Counted from the first letter of the stretch, positions 1-8,565 are shown. The stretch: 12,772 bases of DNA from Lachnospiraceae bacterium UBA3638 (GCA_002373595.1 DFKT01000093.1:1-12772); one strand, 5' to 3'. Numbers and translations: made by a program. Notes: generated from the sequence alone by a model not told the origin.

Positions 1-1
1 A

Positions 2-256
2 TATCTTTTATTTGAGAAGAAAAGCGATCAGGCTGCTTCTATTGTACTGGATGACTTTGAAGCTACAAAGATCAGTCTCTCCAGAGTGGCCGGGAGCTTA
101 AAACTGTGTGATAATCCGCGGCTTAGAGAGCTTGGCTACCGGAGAATGAATTTCCTGTCTCATGACTACTTTTTGCTATACAGAATTGAGGGAGATACTG
201 CCATTGTGGACAACATATTCCACGAACTGCAGGACTACGAGAATAAGATATTGTAA
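2..256 (+). CDS. ParE/RelE-family toxin of a type II toxin-antitoxin system (3' part only)
   Basis: The open frame runs in from the left edge and stops at TAA 254-256, giving 84 residues with the N-terminus missing. The C-terminal half has the hallmarks of the RelE/ParE toxin superfamily: LGYRRMNFLSHDYFLLYRI around residues 44-62, then VDNIFHELQDYEN at 69-81. The GYR...H.Y...YRI...V..I.HE.QDYEN pattern is typical of Firmicutes members of about 100 residues, so roughly 15 residues are missing. Known members either poison DNA gyrase (ParE type) or cleave ribosome-bound mRNA (RelE type); the sequence does not tell which. The cognate antitoxin is normally encoded just upstream and would lie outside the window. 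A terminator follows directly, so this is the last gene of its unit. The family is fairly certain; activity is not shown. Confidence 0.8.
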   Translation, partial: YLLFEKKSDQAASIVLDDFEATKISLSRVAGSLKLCDNPRLRELGYRRMNFLSHDYFLLYRIEGDTAIVDNIFHELQDYENKIL

Positions 257-272
257 GTACAGAAGAATGATG

Positions 273-299
273 TCCGGTCCTTCGGGGTTGGATTTCTTT
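273..299 (+). terminator. Rho-independent terminator after the toxin gene
   Basis: An 8-bp stem (273-280 with 285-292, including three G-T wobble pairs) is closed by a C(TTCG)G tetraloop. It is followed by the T-rich tract TTTCTTT at 293-299. It starts 17 bases after the toxin stop codon and separates that unit from the c-di-GMP genes. The wobble pairs and interrupted T tract make it of moderate strength. Confidence 0.65.
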
Positions 300-333
300 A
301 TGCCGGAATGTACTACTTGACTACGGGATGTCT

Positions 334-353
334 ATAGGGCCGAAAGGTCCTAT
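334..353 (+). promoter_or_regulatory. GAAA-capped stem-loop in the leader region
   Basis: ATAGGGCC (334-341) pairs with GGTCCTAT (346-353) over 8 bp with one G-T wobble, around a GAAA tetraloop of the GNRA class. The downstream TATTTAT is too short and mixed for a convincing terminator. It lies between the toxin terminator and the large GGDEF/EAL gene. It could be a second weak terminator or a structured leader element. I could not fit it to the c-di-GMP-I riboswitch consensus. Confidence 0.4.
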
Positions 354-390
354 TATTTATGCGAAAAATGTACAAAAAATGCCAAGAATG

Positions 391-399
391 TGGTATTCT
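391..399 (+). promoter_or_regulatory. Possible extended -10 promoter for the GGDEF/EAL gene
   Basis: TGGTATTCT provides a TGn extension plus a -10 hexamer TATTCT (394-399). No good -35 box is visible about 17 bases upstream. Transcription from here would start near 406, about 24 bases before the ATG and upstream of the CGGAGG ribosome binding site at 416-421. This is the best candidate in the gap but remains weak. Confidence 0.3.
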
Positions 400-429
400 G
401 ATTGTAGCTGTTGATCGGAGGTATACTGC

Positions 430-3400
430 ATGGATTTTAAAGCAATCGTTGACAGTTTTACTGCAATGACATGCGTCGTCTCTGTTGAGACGCTTCCCGA
501 TGGAAAGACCGGTGATTTCAGGATTGTCGCCGGCAATCAGGCCTATATCGATTCGATAGAGCAACCCGCTCCCGGGACTGCGATGCTCTCGAATAAGTTT
601 GTGCCGAATTCTCTATATACCGATTATCTGACCAGAGATCTTAATTTCGAAGATTATTGTTACCGCGCCGCAGTTGAAAATAAATGTCTTCACTCATACG
701 TTCATCCTGACAGGATGCAGGTATGGTTCAATATGATGTTCATCCCTCTTTTCTCAGAAGAGGAAAATCTTCATTACTGCATTTACATAATGGAGATCAA
801 TTTCGAAGCTCAGGTTGAGAATATGTCCGATATCTCATCCGAGACTGCTTCGTCTGTTTTGAATACCTGTATCAGACTTCGCGGTACGAATGATTTCAAT
901 GCCGCTATGAAAGAAGTGATCAAGGATGTCCGAGACCTTTGCGATGCGGAGCACTGCTGTATCCTTGTTATAAATGAGCTTGAGAGATCATGCTATGTAC
1001 TTGGTGAGGCTTTTGCGGAAGGCTCAAAGCTCCTTCCGATGGAGAATTACGTCAATGATGAATTCTACGATATAGCTGAAAGCTGGGTTGGGACGATAGC
1101 AGGAAGTAACTGCCTTATCGCCAAGGATGAAAATGACATGCAGGTCGTTAAGGAGCGTAATCCCATATGGTACGAATCGCTCACATCTGCGGGGGCTTAC
1201 AATATTGTTCTTTTCCCGCTTAAGTCGAGAGGACAGCTCCTTGGATTCATGTGGGCTCTTAATTTCAACAAAGAGCGTGCGACAGTCATCAAGGAGACTC
1301 TTGAAGTTACCACATTCATCGTCGGTTCCGAACTCGGAAACTACATGCTGGTTGAGAGACTTAGAAGGCTCAGTTCCAAGGACCTTCTCACCGGAGTGAT
1401 GAACCGTAATGAGATGAATAACTTCGTCGACAGTCTCTGCCATGCGGATGAGAAGAATTTAAAGTCAGTCGGAGTTATCTTTGCTGATATCAATGGCCTT
1501 AAGGCTGTCAATGATATCGAAGGCCACAATGCAGGAGACCTCCTTCTTAAGAACGCATCTAAAGCACTTCGTGAAGTGGTCGATGAAGACCGTATTTTCC
1601 GTGCTGGCGGAGATGAATTCTCTATCATACTTTCCGATATCACACAGGAAGAACTCGATTGTAAGATCGAAGAGATCAGAAAGGCCTGTACGAAGTACGA
1701 AAATGTATTCTTTGCTCTGGGAGGAGCAGTTGAGGAAGACGGAAGGAATGTACGGGTAGCGTTAAGGCGCGCTGACGAAGCCATGTATGAGGACAAGAAG
1801 CTTTTCTATGAGACTCATCAGGCCTTTGGAGAGAATAAAAATGATCAGCGAACCGGCGGCATAGATGCAGATGAGAAGTTCCGTGAGAGAAGCCTCTTCC
1901 GTGAGATGAACTTCGATCATCTGACCGGACTTCCCAGCATGACATATTTCTTTAAGCTTGCCGAGGTGGGCAGACATAATATGCATTCGGCAGGTATTGC
2001 TTCAGCCGTTCTCTTTATGGATTTTAACGGCATGAAGTATTACAACAAGAAGTACGGATTTGCAGAGGGCGATGAGCTTATCAAGGCGTTTGCCGAGATC
2101 ATAAAGGATGTTTTTGGAGAGAAGAACTGCAGCCGTTTCGGACAGGATCATTTCGCTGTATTTACCGAGGAAGAATTCCTGGAGAAGAGGATAAAGAAGG
2201 TATTCAGGGAAGCCAAACTTATCAATAACGGTAATTCGCTCCCCGTTAAAGTCGGAATATATCTTGATTCCATGGGTCTCGTAGAGACTTCACTTGCGTG
2301 CGACAGAGCTACATTTGCGAGAAGTGCCGGAAAGGATGAAAATGAAAGTTATTTCAGATATTTCGACGGCAAGATGCTTTCGCAGGAGGCTAACAGACTG
2401 TATATCGTCGATAATCTCGACAGAGCGATAAGCGAAGGTTGGATCAGGCCTTTCTATCAGCCGATTGTCAGAACCACCAACAGAAAGGTCTGCGACGAGG
2501 AAGCTTTGGCCAGATGGATAGATCCCGAGAAGGGAATGCTCTCACCGGCAGACTTTATCCCGATCCTCGAAGAGACCAGACTTATCTACAAGGTAGACCT
2601 TCATATTCTCGATGTGATACTTGAGCGTTTTAAGTTCCAGCAGAGAAAGGGTCTTGAGTTTGTTCCTGTTTCGGTCAACCTTTCAAGGACTGATTTTGAG
2701 AGCTGCGATATAGTTGAAGAGATCAATAACCGCGTCCTTGCTTCCGGTTTTTCAAAAGATCTGATCACGATTGAGATCACCGAAAGCGTAGCAGGTTCCA
2801 ATTTTGAGTTTATCAAAGATCAGGTGAGCAAGTTCCAGTCATACGGTTTCAAGGTATGGATGGATGATTTCGGAAGCGGATATTCCTCGCTTGATCTGCT
2901 GCAGGAGATGCATTTCGATCTTATTAAATTCGATATGCGTTTCATGAGACAGTTTGAGACCAACCCGAGATCCAGGATCATCTTAAGAGAACTTATGAGA
3001 ATGGCTCAGAGCCTGGGCATAGAGACTGTCTGCGAGGGTGTTGAGACCGAGGAACAGGCTGATTTCCTTAATGAGATCGGATGTATCAAGATGCAGGGAT
3101 ATTATTTCTGCAAGCCCATTCCCGCTGAGGATATATGGGCCAGGTATGAGAACGGTAAGCAGATCGGATTCGAAAACAGTGGCGAGAGCGAATATCACAA
3201 CGCTATATCCGCCATCAATATGTACGATATAAACTCCATAACCAATGAGGAGCAGGATACTGTCAGCAAGTATTTTGAAACCATGCCGATATCCATCATT
3301 GAATATGACGGAGAGACGATCAATATCACCAGGAGTAACAAATCTTTCAGGGATTTCGTACGCAGATACTTCAAGGTTCATTCCGTCGGCGGCAAAGAGC

Positions 3401-4419
3401 AGATCGATACCACTACCAGCAAGACAGGACATAAATTTGCGGAAGCTATAAATGAATGCAGAGATAACGGACACCGTATATTCCTTAATGAGAAGATGAG
3501 GGACGGTTCCGAGATTCATGCGATGATCAAGAGAATTATCGACAATCCCGTAAGAAAAGTTGCTGCATATGCTATAGCTATACTTGATATCATCCCGGAG
3601 AAGAAGAATAAACTTACATATGCGGATGTTGCTCATGCGCTTTCATCGGACTATATTTACCTGTATTACGTTAATGTTGATACAGAGCGTTTCACGGAGT
3701 ATACGCCCGATGACGGAACTGCCGGTATCAGCGTTGAGCGTCATGGTGAGAACTTCTTTGCTGAGTGTATCAAGGACTCTGAAAAGTTTATCTACGAGAG
3801 TGACAGGGCTTCTTTCAAAGAGGTATTCAACAAGGAGAATGTTCTTAAGACTATCGATGAGCAGGGTGCGTTTGTTTACTCATACAGGCTTATCATTAAC
3901 GGAGAAGCGAATTTCGTTAATCTGAAGGCAGTGCGTATGGCTCAGGATGATAATCATATCATCATAGGTGTCAATAATATAGACAGTCAGATGCGTCAGC
4001 AGGAGACCATAGAGAGGCTCAAAGAAGAGCAGATCACATATTCAAGAATATCAGCTCTTATCGGTGACTTTATAGGTATCTATACTGTAGATCCCGAATC
4101 AGGCGCTTATATGCAGTACAGTGCTACCAAGGAACTGTCTGATCTTAAGACCTCCAAAGCCGGGACTGACTTTTTCTCGGATTCGATAAGAGATGCAAAA
4201 GCTGTTATAGTTCCTGAAGATACTGAGTATTTTGAGAGCAATTTCTCCAGGGAACAGGTTCTCGAAAAGACAAAGAACGGCGGTATCTATACGATACATT
4301 ACAGACTGGTCATAGACGGAAAACCTGTTAAGATCAATCTGAGAGCCGGTATGGTCAATGAAAAGGACGGCCCGCAGCTTATTGTCGGTGTAAGCAAAGA
4401 GAGCAAAACGAAGCAATAA
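430..4419 (+). CDS. Dual c-di-GMP enzyme: PAS/GAF-GGDEF-degenerate GGDEF-EAL-PAS array
   Basis: This 1329-residue protein has no membrane segments and should be cytosolic. The ATG follows CGGAGG by 8 bases. Residues 1-130 look PAS-like and 135-305 GAF-like, so both probably sense signals. The first GGDEF domain (about 316-470) has LTGVMNR at 320-326 and an intact GGDEF motif at 393-397, so it should make c-di-GMP from two GTP. The inhibitory RxxD site is absent (VDED at that spot). A second GGDEF-like domain (about 495-665) carries GQDHF at 571-575 and should be catalytically dead, though it may bind GTP. The EAL phosphodiesterase domain (about 672-912) keeps EAL 691-693, SVNLSR, EITES, DDFGSG 812-817, EGVET 869-873 and Q889, so it should hydrolyse c-di-GMP to pGpG. 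Three PAS-like modules follow (about 943-1055, 1064-1186, 1204-1325). The next gene starts 37 bases later on the same strand. Domain identities are secure; net activity cannot be predicted. Confidence 0.93.
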   Translation: MDFKAIVDSFTAMTCVVSVETLPDGKTGDFRIVAGNQAYIDSIEQPAPGTAMLSNKFVPNSLYTDYLTRDLNFEDYCYRAAVENKCLHSYVHPDRMQVWFNMMFIPLFSEEENLHYCIYIMEINFEAQVENMSDISSETASSVLNTCIRLRGTNDFNAAMKEVIKDVRDLCDAEHCCILVINELERSCYVLGEAFAEGSKLLPMENYVNDEFYDIAESWVGTIAGSNCLIAKDENDMQVVKERNPIWYESLTSAGAYNIVLFPLKSRGQLLGFMWALNFNKERATVIKETLEVTTFIVGSELGNYMLVERLRRLSSKDLLTGVMNRNEMNNFVDSLCHADEKNLKSVGVIFADINGLKAVNDIEGHNAGDLLLKNASKALREVVDEDRIFRAGGDEFSIILSDITQEELDCKIEEIRKACTKYENVFFALGGAVEEDGRNVRVALRRADEAMYEDKKLFYETHQAFGENKNDQRTGGIDADEKFRERSLFREMNFDHLTGLPSMTYFFKLAEVGRHNMHSAGIASAVLFMDFNGMKYYNKKYGFAEGDELIKAFAEIIKDVFGEKNCSRFGQDHFAVFTEEEFLEKRIKKVFREAKLINNGNSLPVKVGIYLDSMGLVETSLACDRATFARSAGKDENESYFRYFDGKMLSQEANRLYIVDNLDRAISEGWIRPFYQPIVRTTNRKVCDEEALARWIDPEKGMLSPADFIPILEETRLIYKVDLHILDVILERFKFQQRKGLEFVPVSVNLSRTDFESCDIVEEINNRVLASGFSKDLITIEITESVAGSNFEFIKDQVSKFQSYGFKVWMDDFGSGYSSLDLLQEMHFDLIKFDMRFMRQFETNPRSRIILRELMRMAQSLGIETVCEGVETEEQADFLNEIGCIKMQGYYFCKPIPAEDIWARYENGKQIGFENSGESEYHNAISAINMYDINSITNEEQDTVSKYFETMPISIIEYDGETINITRSNKSFRDFVRRYFKVHSVGGKEQIDTTTSKTGHKFAEAINECRDNGHRIFLNEKMRDGSEIHAMIKRIIDNPVRKVAAYAIAILDIIPEKKNKLTYADVAHALSSDYIYLYYVNVDTERFTEYTPDDGTAGISVERHGENFFAECIKDSEKFIYESDRASFKEVFNKENVLKTIDEQGAFVYSYRLIINGEANFVNLKAVRMAQDDNHIIIGVNNIDSQMRQQETIERLKEEQITYSRISALIGDFIGIYTVDPESGAYMQYSATKELSDLKTSKAGTDFFSDSIRDAKAVIVPEDTEYFESNFSREQVLEKTKNGGIYTIHYRLVIDGKPVKINLRAGMVNEKDGPQLIVGVSKESKTKQ
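3619..4404 (+). repeat. Tandem duplicated PAS-like module within the GGDEF/EAL protein
   Basis: Residues 1064-1186 and 1204-1325 of the 1329-residue protein are two copies of one module, about 140 residues apart. Both contain a (Y/H)YRL(I/V)I(N/D)G core (YSYRLIINGE, then IHYRLVIDGK), followed by V.(L/I)(K/R)A and an (I/L)IVG-like end (IIIGVNN and LIVGVSK). The divergence looks like an old protein-level duplication rather than a recent DNA repeat. Confidence 0.6.
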
Positions 4420-4428
4420 TGCAGCCGG

Positions 4429-4442
4429 AAATCTATAGATTT
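4429..4442. repeat. Perfect 14-bp palindrome between the two GGDEF genes
   Basis: AAATCTATAGATTT is a perfect dyad in the 37-base gap, followed by two more T residues. It could be an operator or a very short AT-rich hairpin (5-bp stem, TATA loop) that modestly affects readthrough. It is too weak to be a convincing terminator. Confidence 0.45.
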
Positions 4443-4456
4443 TTCAAGCGGATAAA

Positions 4457-6358
4457 ATGAAGAAAAAGCTAGCTATCATCGCCAATGGATGGAATTATGA
4501 TTCCCTTTCCGAGGCACTCAAAGGAATACAGGAGTATGCGGCAAAAGAGGACTTTGATACTTTTGTTTTTATGAGTTTTGCATCGTACAGTGAGCATCAT
4601 GATCTGGTACAGGGTGAGCTCAATATGTATGAACTCATGACCCCGACCGATTATGACGGTATCATTGTATTCTCCACCGCTATCAATTCCGAGCCCACTG
4701 CGAGAAAGATCTGTCAGAATGCTTTGAATTCCGGAGTTCCTGTTGTCAGCATCGGGCTTGAGATAGACGGTGTTCACTGTATATCTGTCAGCAATAAAGA
4801 GGGAATGAGGGAACTTGTTACGCATCTGGTTGATAAACATGATGTGAAGAGAGTTTTCTTTATTGGCGGTACCATCGATCATGTAGACAGCATAGCAAGA
4901 CTTGAAGCGACCAGGGAAGTGCTTGAAGAGCATGGACTTACTCTGGATGAGAATGATATAAAGTATGGAAAATGGTCCAACAGATATACCTGTGAGATCA
5001 TAGACGAGATAGTAGAATCCGATAAAGGTCTTCCCGATGCGATAGTCTGCGCAAACGATATCATGGCCATGGCTGCCTGCACGGAGCTTGAAAGTAAAGG
5101 ATTCCTGGCTCCGCAGGATGTTATAGTCACCGGATTTGACGATGCGGCTGACGGCAAGATATTCTATCCCGCACTTTCATCTGTTGCACAGAATTACAAA
5201 GAGATCGGAAGTTGCGCCTGCGAGATCATATTTAATGAGATCGACGGAGCCAGGGATGTTGTTAGAAAGGTCGTCAGATCCGGTTTTACATGCGGTGAGA
5301 GCTGCAGATGTAAGGGCGACAGGGACTATAATGCCGACAGGATCGCATATTGCAGACGGTCTTTTAAGAGAAAGTCCGATGCTAAGCTCTTAGAGCAGAA
5401 TGAGCGTGTAATGAGGCAGTGGCTGGCGGAAATGCCCAATTACAATGTGCTTAAAGAGACGCTTTCAAATCATTATCAGAGAAATCATCAGTTTGAAGGA
5501 AACGGATTCTATATCTGCATCAATGAATTCTACTTCAAAGATGTCAACCTGAGCGAGAAAGATCTCTGGGCAAAGGGGAGCAAAGCCGGAATTGAGGTTC
5601 TGGTGGCCCTTAAAAACGGGGAGATCGTTTCCGATGCCATGGTTAATCTCAGGTCGATAGTTCCCGATTATGTCAAGAATCCCGGAGAGCAGCATGTATA
5701 TTTCCTGCTTCCGATGCATTATTTTGAGAACAATTACGGATATGTCGTATTTACCGATTTCCCTTATATCATATCCGAAGATATGCTGTATCCCTATATG
5801 GAGAAACTTCAGCAGTCCATCAGGTTTATGCGTATCAATTTAAGACTTAAGAATCTCTACGACAAAGACCAGATGACAGGGCTCTTTAACCGTTTCGGAT
5901 ATGAGAATAAAGCAGTTCCTCTCTACAAAGAAAGTATTGAGAAAGGATCGCCCGTACTCATCATGTTTGTAGATATCAATTACATGAAGAGGATAAATGA
6001 CGAATATGGCCATATCCACGGTGATTATGCAATTAAGTCTGTTGTCGAGTCCATAAATGAGAGCATTGATGATGATGCCATAGCTGTCAGATTCGGCGGC
6101 GATGAGTTCCTGATCATAGCTCCCGGTTACAGCCTTGAGAGAGCGGCAGCGACTAAGCAGTGCATTCTTGATGAACTCGAGGATCACAATGAGACCAACG
6201 GATTCCCTTACAATGTAACCGTAAGTATCGGATATGTCGTCAGTGATCCTGTCGGCCGCAGGGATGCATCTCTCCAGGATTACATCAAGGAAGCTGATAG
6301 GGAAATGTATGAGATCAAAAAAGAGATGCATATGATGAATGACAGAAGAAAGAGATAG
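4457..6358 (+). CDS. LacI-type periplasmic-binding-like sensor fused to a GGDEF diguanylate cyclase
   Basis: The 633-residue protein begins directly with the first strand of a type 1 periplasmic-binding fold (KKLAIIANG), with no HTH and no signal peptide, so it is a cytosolic ligand sensor. The binding fold covers about 1-285, with DYDGIIVFS (65-73), GVPVVSIG (93-100), RVFFIGG (132-138), DAIVCANDIMA (194-204) and DVIVTGFDD (221-229), all typical of LacI-family sugar-binding cores. It ends in a Cys-rich stretch (C279, C283, C285). A helical linker and a GAF-like region (about 305-455) lead to the GGDEF domain (about 465-630), with MTGLFNRFG at 473-481 and intact GGDEF at 547-551. The RxxD inhibitory site is missing, so product feedback is unlikely. 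The ribosome binding site is weak (AGCGG 7 bases upstream), but this start fits the fold. The upstream gene is 37 bases away, suggesting co-transcription and perhaps coupled translation. The ligand, possibly a sugar, is inferred from the fold only. Confidence 0.92.
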   Translation: MKKKLAIIANGWNYDSLSEALKGIQEYAAKEDFDTFVFMSFASYSEHHDLVQGELNMYELMTPTDYDGIIVFSTAINSEPTARKICQNALNSGVPVVSIGLEIDGVHCISVSNKEGMRELVTHLVDKHDVKRVFFIGGTIDHVDSIARLEATREVLEEHGLTLDENDIKYGKWSNRYTCEIIDEIVESDKGLPDAIVCANDIMAMAACTELESKGFLAPQDVIVTGFDDAADGKIFYPALSSVAQNYKEIGSCACEIIFNEIDGARDVVRKVVRSGFTCGESCRCKGDRDYNADRIAYCRRSFKRKSDAKLLEQNERVMRQWLAEMPNYNVLKETLSNHYQRNHQFEGNGFYICINEFYFKDVNLSEKDLWAKGSKAGIEVLVALKNGEIVSDAMVNLRSIVPDYVKNPGEQHVYFLLPMHYFENNYGYVVFTDFPYIISEDMLYPYMEKLQQSIRFMRINLRLKNLYDKDQMTGLFNRFGYENKAVPLYKESIEKGSPVLIMFVDINYMKRINDEYGHIHGDYAIKSVVESINESIDDDAIAVRFGGDEFLIIAPGYSLERAAATKQCILDELEDHNETNGFPYNVTVSIGYVVSDPVGRRDASLQDYIKEADREMYEIKKEMHMMNDRRKR

Positions 6359-6392
6359 CATATATGTCTGAATATAAATTATCATAGACATA

Positions 6393-6423
6393 AAAATACC
6401 GGGGATCGAATCCCCGGTATTTT
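6393..6423. terminator. Bidirectional rho-independent terminator
   Basis: A 13-bp perfect stem (6393-6405 with 6411-6423) surrounds a 5-base loop. Its core is CCGGGGA/TCCCCGG, with A residues on the left arm and T residues on the right. It lies between two convergent genes (stops at 6358 and 6448) and should terminate transcription from both sides. Confidence 0.92.
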
Positions 6424-6447
6424 GCATATTCAGATCTTTGTTTATCC

Positions 6448-8538
6448 TTACGGAAGCTTGAAGAAGGAGATGGCAGTTCTCATATCCTCGTTTACGGAAC
6501 GCATCTCAGCAGTAGAAGCCTGAGTGTCCGTGCAGGAATCGGTAACGGTCTGGCAGGATGCCGCAACCTCCTGAGCGGAAGCACCGAGTTCCTCGGAGAT
6601 AGCACCGAGCTCCGTTGTGGAATTGGTAAGCTCTGACTTGATGGAATCAAGAGTGCCGGTCATATGTCTGATGGTTTCGATCTCACTGATCGAAGCATCT
6701 ACGGAATCGGAGAGCATATTGAACTTTTCCTGGGCATTTTCGATATCGGACTGCTCCTTGCTTATTACATCGAATACTCTGTTCGAGATCTCAACGGTAT
6801 CATTCGACTGAACAATGACATTCTCAATGATCCTCTTGATCTCCTTAGCGGACTCTGCGGAAGAGTCTGCAAGGCTTCTGATCTCGTCAGCAACGACTGC
6901 AAATCCCTTACCTGCTTCTCCTGCTCTTGCAGCCTCAATGGAAGCGTTAAGAGAGAGGAGATTGGTCTGCGCAGCGATGGACTCTATAGCCTGGATAGCA
7001 GTGCTGATATCGGATATGGCGGAGTTGGTCTCGCCGATCTTATTGCTGATCTCCTGCATAGCCTCGACGGATTCCTTAGCACCCTTGTAAACGGAAACCA
7101 TGCAATTCGTAGCTTCGGTATTGGCCTCGTTGATCTCCTGTGAGGACTTGTAGAGGTTCTGTACGTTCTCGTTGAGGGATTCGATGCTGTTTCCGAGCTC
7201 GATAGCCTTCTCGGCCATATTCTGTGCATTCTCGGCAACGCTCTGCGAAGTCTCGGCAACTTCATTAACAGCAGTGTTGATCTGGGATACGGACTCAACA
7301 TTATTAGCGGTCATTTCATCAACGCTTACGATGGAGCTGTCGAGGGACTCTGCCGAACCCTTAACTGCGGTCATTGAGTCGTGGAGCGCTCCGCGAAGAG
7401 TGAAGAAGGAATTGAGGATACTTACAGTCTCCTTTATATGAGAAGTAGCATCGCATCTGGCTCCGACCTCACCGGTGCTGAGTTCGTCAAGCGACTTGGA
7501 GATCTTGATAAGGGGAACGGAGATGACCCTTTCAACAAATACAGCAAGTGCGGTAAAGATAACGATGCAAGCAAGGATGGCGATGAGAGTTACCTTCTGA
7601 AGGGTATTTATGGTTGAAAGTATGTCTTTCTCATCTGCGGTAAGTACTGCGATATAATTCTCATTGGCACCTATATAATATCCGGCATATTTATTTGCTC
7701 CCTTGAAGACATACTTGATAACATCGGGAGCGGGATGCTGACCTGAACCGATCTGTCCGAGGAGCTGCTTAACGGCTGCATTCTCAACGGGATTACCGAT
7801 CTTGGACGCGTCGGGATGATAGAGCATGGTTCCTTTGGCATCAACATAATAGATATAAGCCGAACTGTAATCGAGAGTGGTTACATCAGAGATTTCGGAA
7901 GCGATTGCCTGTACGTAGAATCCGCATCCTACATATCCGATAGGCTTTCCGTTATCCATGACGGGAACATATACGGACATGATATTCTGACCTGATGCGG
8001 GGCTTACCATAATGCCTGCATTGTAAACACCGTTTTTGCCGCCTGAGATGGAATTCTGAAGGGAAGTAAGGCTATCGCCTTCGCGAAGCTGCTTTCCTAT
8101 AACGCCGGTACTGGGATGGGTGAGTACAACAGAATTCCAGTCTGCGATGTATAAGCCTTCCCAGCCTTCAAGCTTACCGAAGTAATCAAGCGTATACTGC
8201 TGAGCTTTAGCACTGATTTCACTGTCATCGGGATTCTCAAGAACCTCTTTTACGATGGGAGCGGTAGAGAATCCTTTGAGGATCTCTTCGTTTCCTTTTA
8301 CGATCTCGTCAAAGGAAGTTCCTACATTGCTGATAACCTGAACGAAGGATTCGTTAGTGTTTTCATCGATCTCTTTCTTACTTATGCCGATGGTTACTGT
8401 ACCGATAACCATCGAAGCTACGAAAAGAGGGATCAGAGCAAACATGATGAGAGTGGCTCTCATGTTAAGCCTTGCATGGGATTCCTTTTCGCCGGCCATA
8501 AGCTTGATGTCTTTCTTGGAATTGAAGTTGCCTGCCAT
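6448..8538 (-). CDS. Methyl-accepting chemotaxis protein with a double Cache sensor
   Basis: This 696-residue transmembrane chemoreceptor should signal extracellular ligands to CheA/CheW. It has a short cytosolic N-terminus, membrane helix 1 at about 27-50, an extracellular sensor at about 51-312, membrane helix 2 at about 317-338, a HAMP-like segment at about 339-390, and a long coiled-coil signalling domain. The conserved hairpin tip is plain: [20 protein letters not shown] (522-541), then [15 protein letters not shown] (543-557). The sensor contains two similar strands, [12 protein letters not shown] (131-142) and [12 protein letters not shown] (231-242), each followed by an IG(K/N) segment, which fits the double Cache fold. 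The RxxWY signature of amino-acid-binding dCache domains is not visible. There is no C-terminal CheR-tethering pentapeptide; it ends FFKLP. The start has AAGGAG 9 bases upstream on the minus strand; a second in-frame ATG at residue 14 lacks one. The ligand is unknown. Confidence 0.95.
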   Translation of the reverse strand: MAGNFNSKKDIKLMAGEKESHARLNMRATLIMFALIPLFVASMVIGTVTIGISKKEIDENTNESFVQVISNVGTSFDEIVKGNEEILKGFSTAPIVKEVLENPDDSEISAKAQQYTLDYFGKLEGWEGLYIADWNSVVLTHPSTGVIGKQLREGDSLTSLQNSISGGKNGVYNAGIMVSPASGQNIMSVYVPVMDNGKPIGYVGCGFYVQAIASEISDVTTLDYSSAYIYYVDAKGTMLYHPDASKIGNPVENAAVKQLLGQIGSGQHPAPDVIKYVFKGANKYAGYYIGANENYIAVLTADEKDILSTINTLQKVTLIAILACIVIFTALAVFVERVISVPLIKISKSLDELSTGEVGARCDATSHIKETVSILNSFFTLRGALHDSMTAVKGSAESLDSSIVSVDEMTANNVESVSQINTAVNEVAETSQSVAENAQNMAEKAIELGNSIESLNENVQNLYKSSQEINEANTEATNCMVSVYKGAKESVEAMQEISNKIGETNSAISDISTAIQAIESIAAQTNLLSLNASIEAARAGEAGKGFAVVADEIRSLADSSAESAKEIKRIIENVIVQSNDTVEISNRVFDVISKEQSDIENAQEKFNMLSDSVDASISEIETIRHMTGTLDSIKSELTNSTTELGAISEELGASAQEVAASCQTVTDSCTDTQASTAEMRSVNEDMRTAISFFKLP

Positions 8539-8565
8539 TTGATTAGTCTCCTTTTTTTAATATTT

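Noticed and set aside
317..322. TTGACT as a -35 box for the GGDEF/EAL gene
   Set aside because: No acceptable -10 hexamer occurs 16-18 bases downstream; that position falls in the hairpin.
257..429. c-di-GMP-I (GEMM) riboswitch upstream of the GGDEF/EAL gene
   Set aside because: A GAAA tetraloop is present, but the conserved core blocks and second paired arm of the GEMM consensus could not be found, so only a plain hairpin is reported.
313..564. Minus-strand open frame of 83 codons upstream of and overlapping the GGDEF/EAL start
   Set aside because: It overlaps the leader hairpin and the first 45 codons of the real gene; no domain and no convincing ribosome binding site.
2983..3636. Minus-strand open frame of 217 codons
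   Set aside because: It lies wholly inside the GGDEF/EAL gene opposite a continuous frame with clear EAL motifs; its product has no recognisable domain and it lacks a ribosome binding site.
5840..6427. Minus-strand open frame of 195 codons running into the terminator
   Set aside because: It is antisense to the conserved GGDEF domain and overlaps the terminator stem, and its product is not family-like.
6664..7143. Plus-strand open frame of 159 codons
   Set aside because: It is antisense to the highly conserved MCP signalling domain; the long frame is explained by codon bias of the real gene.
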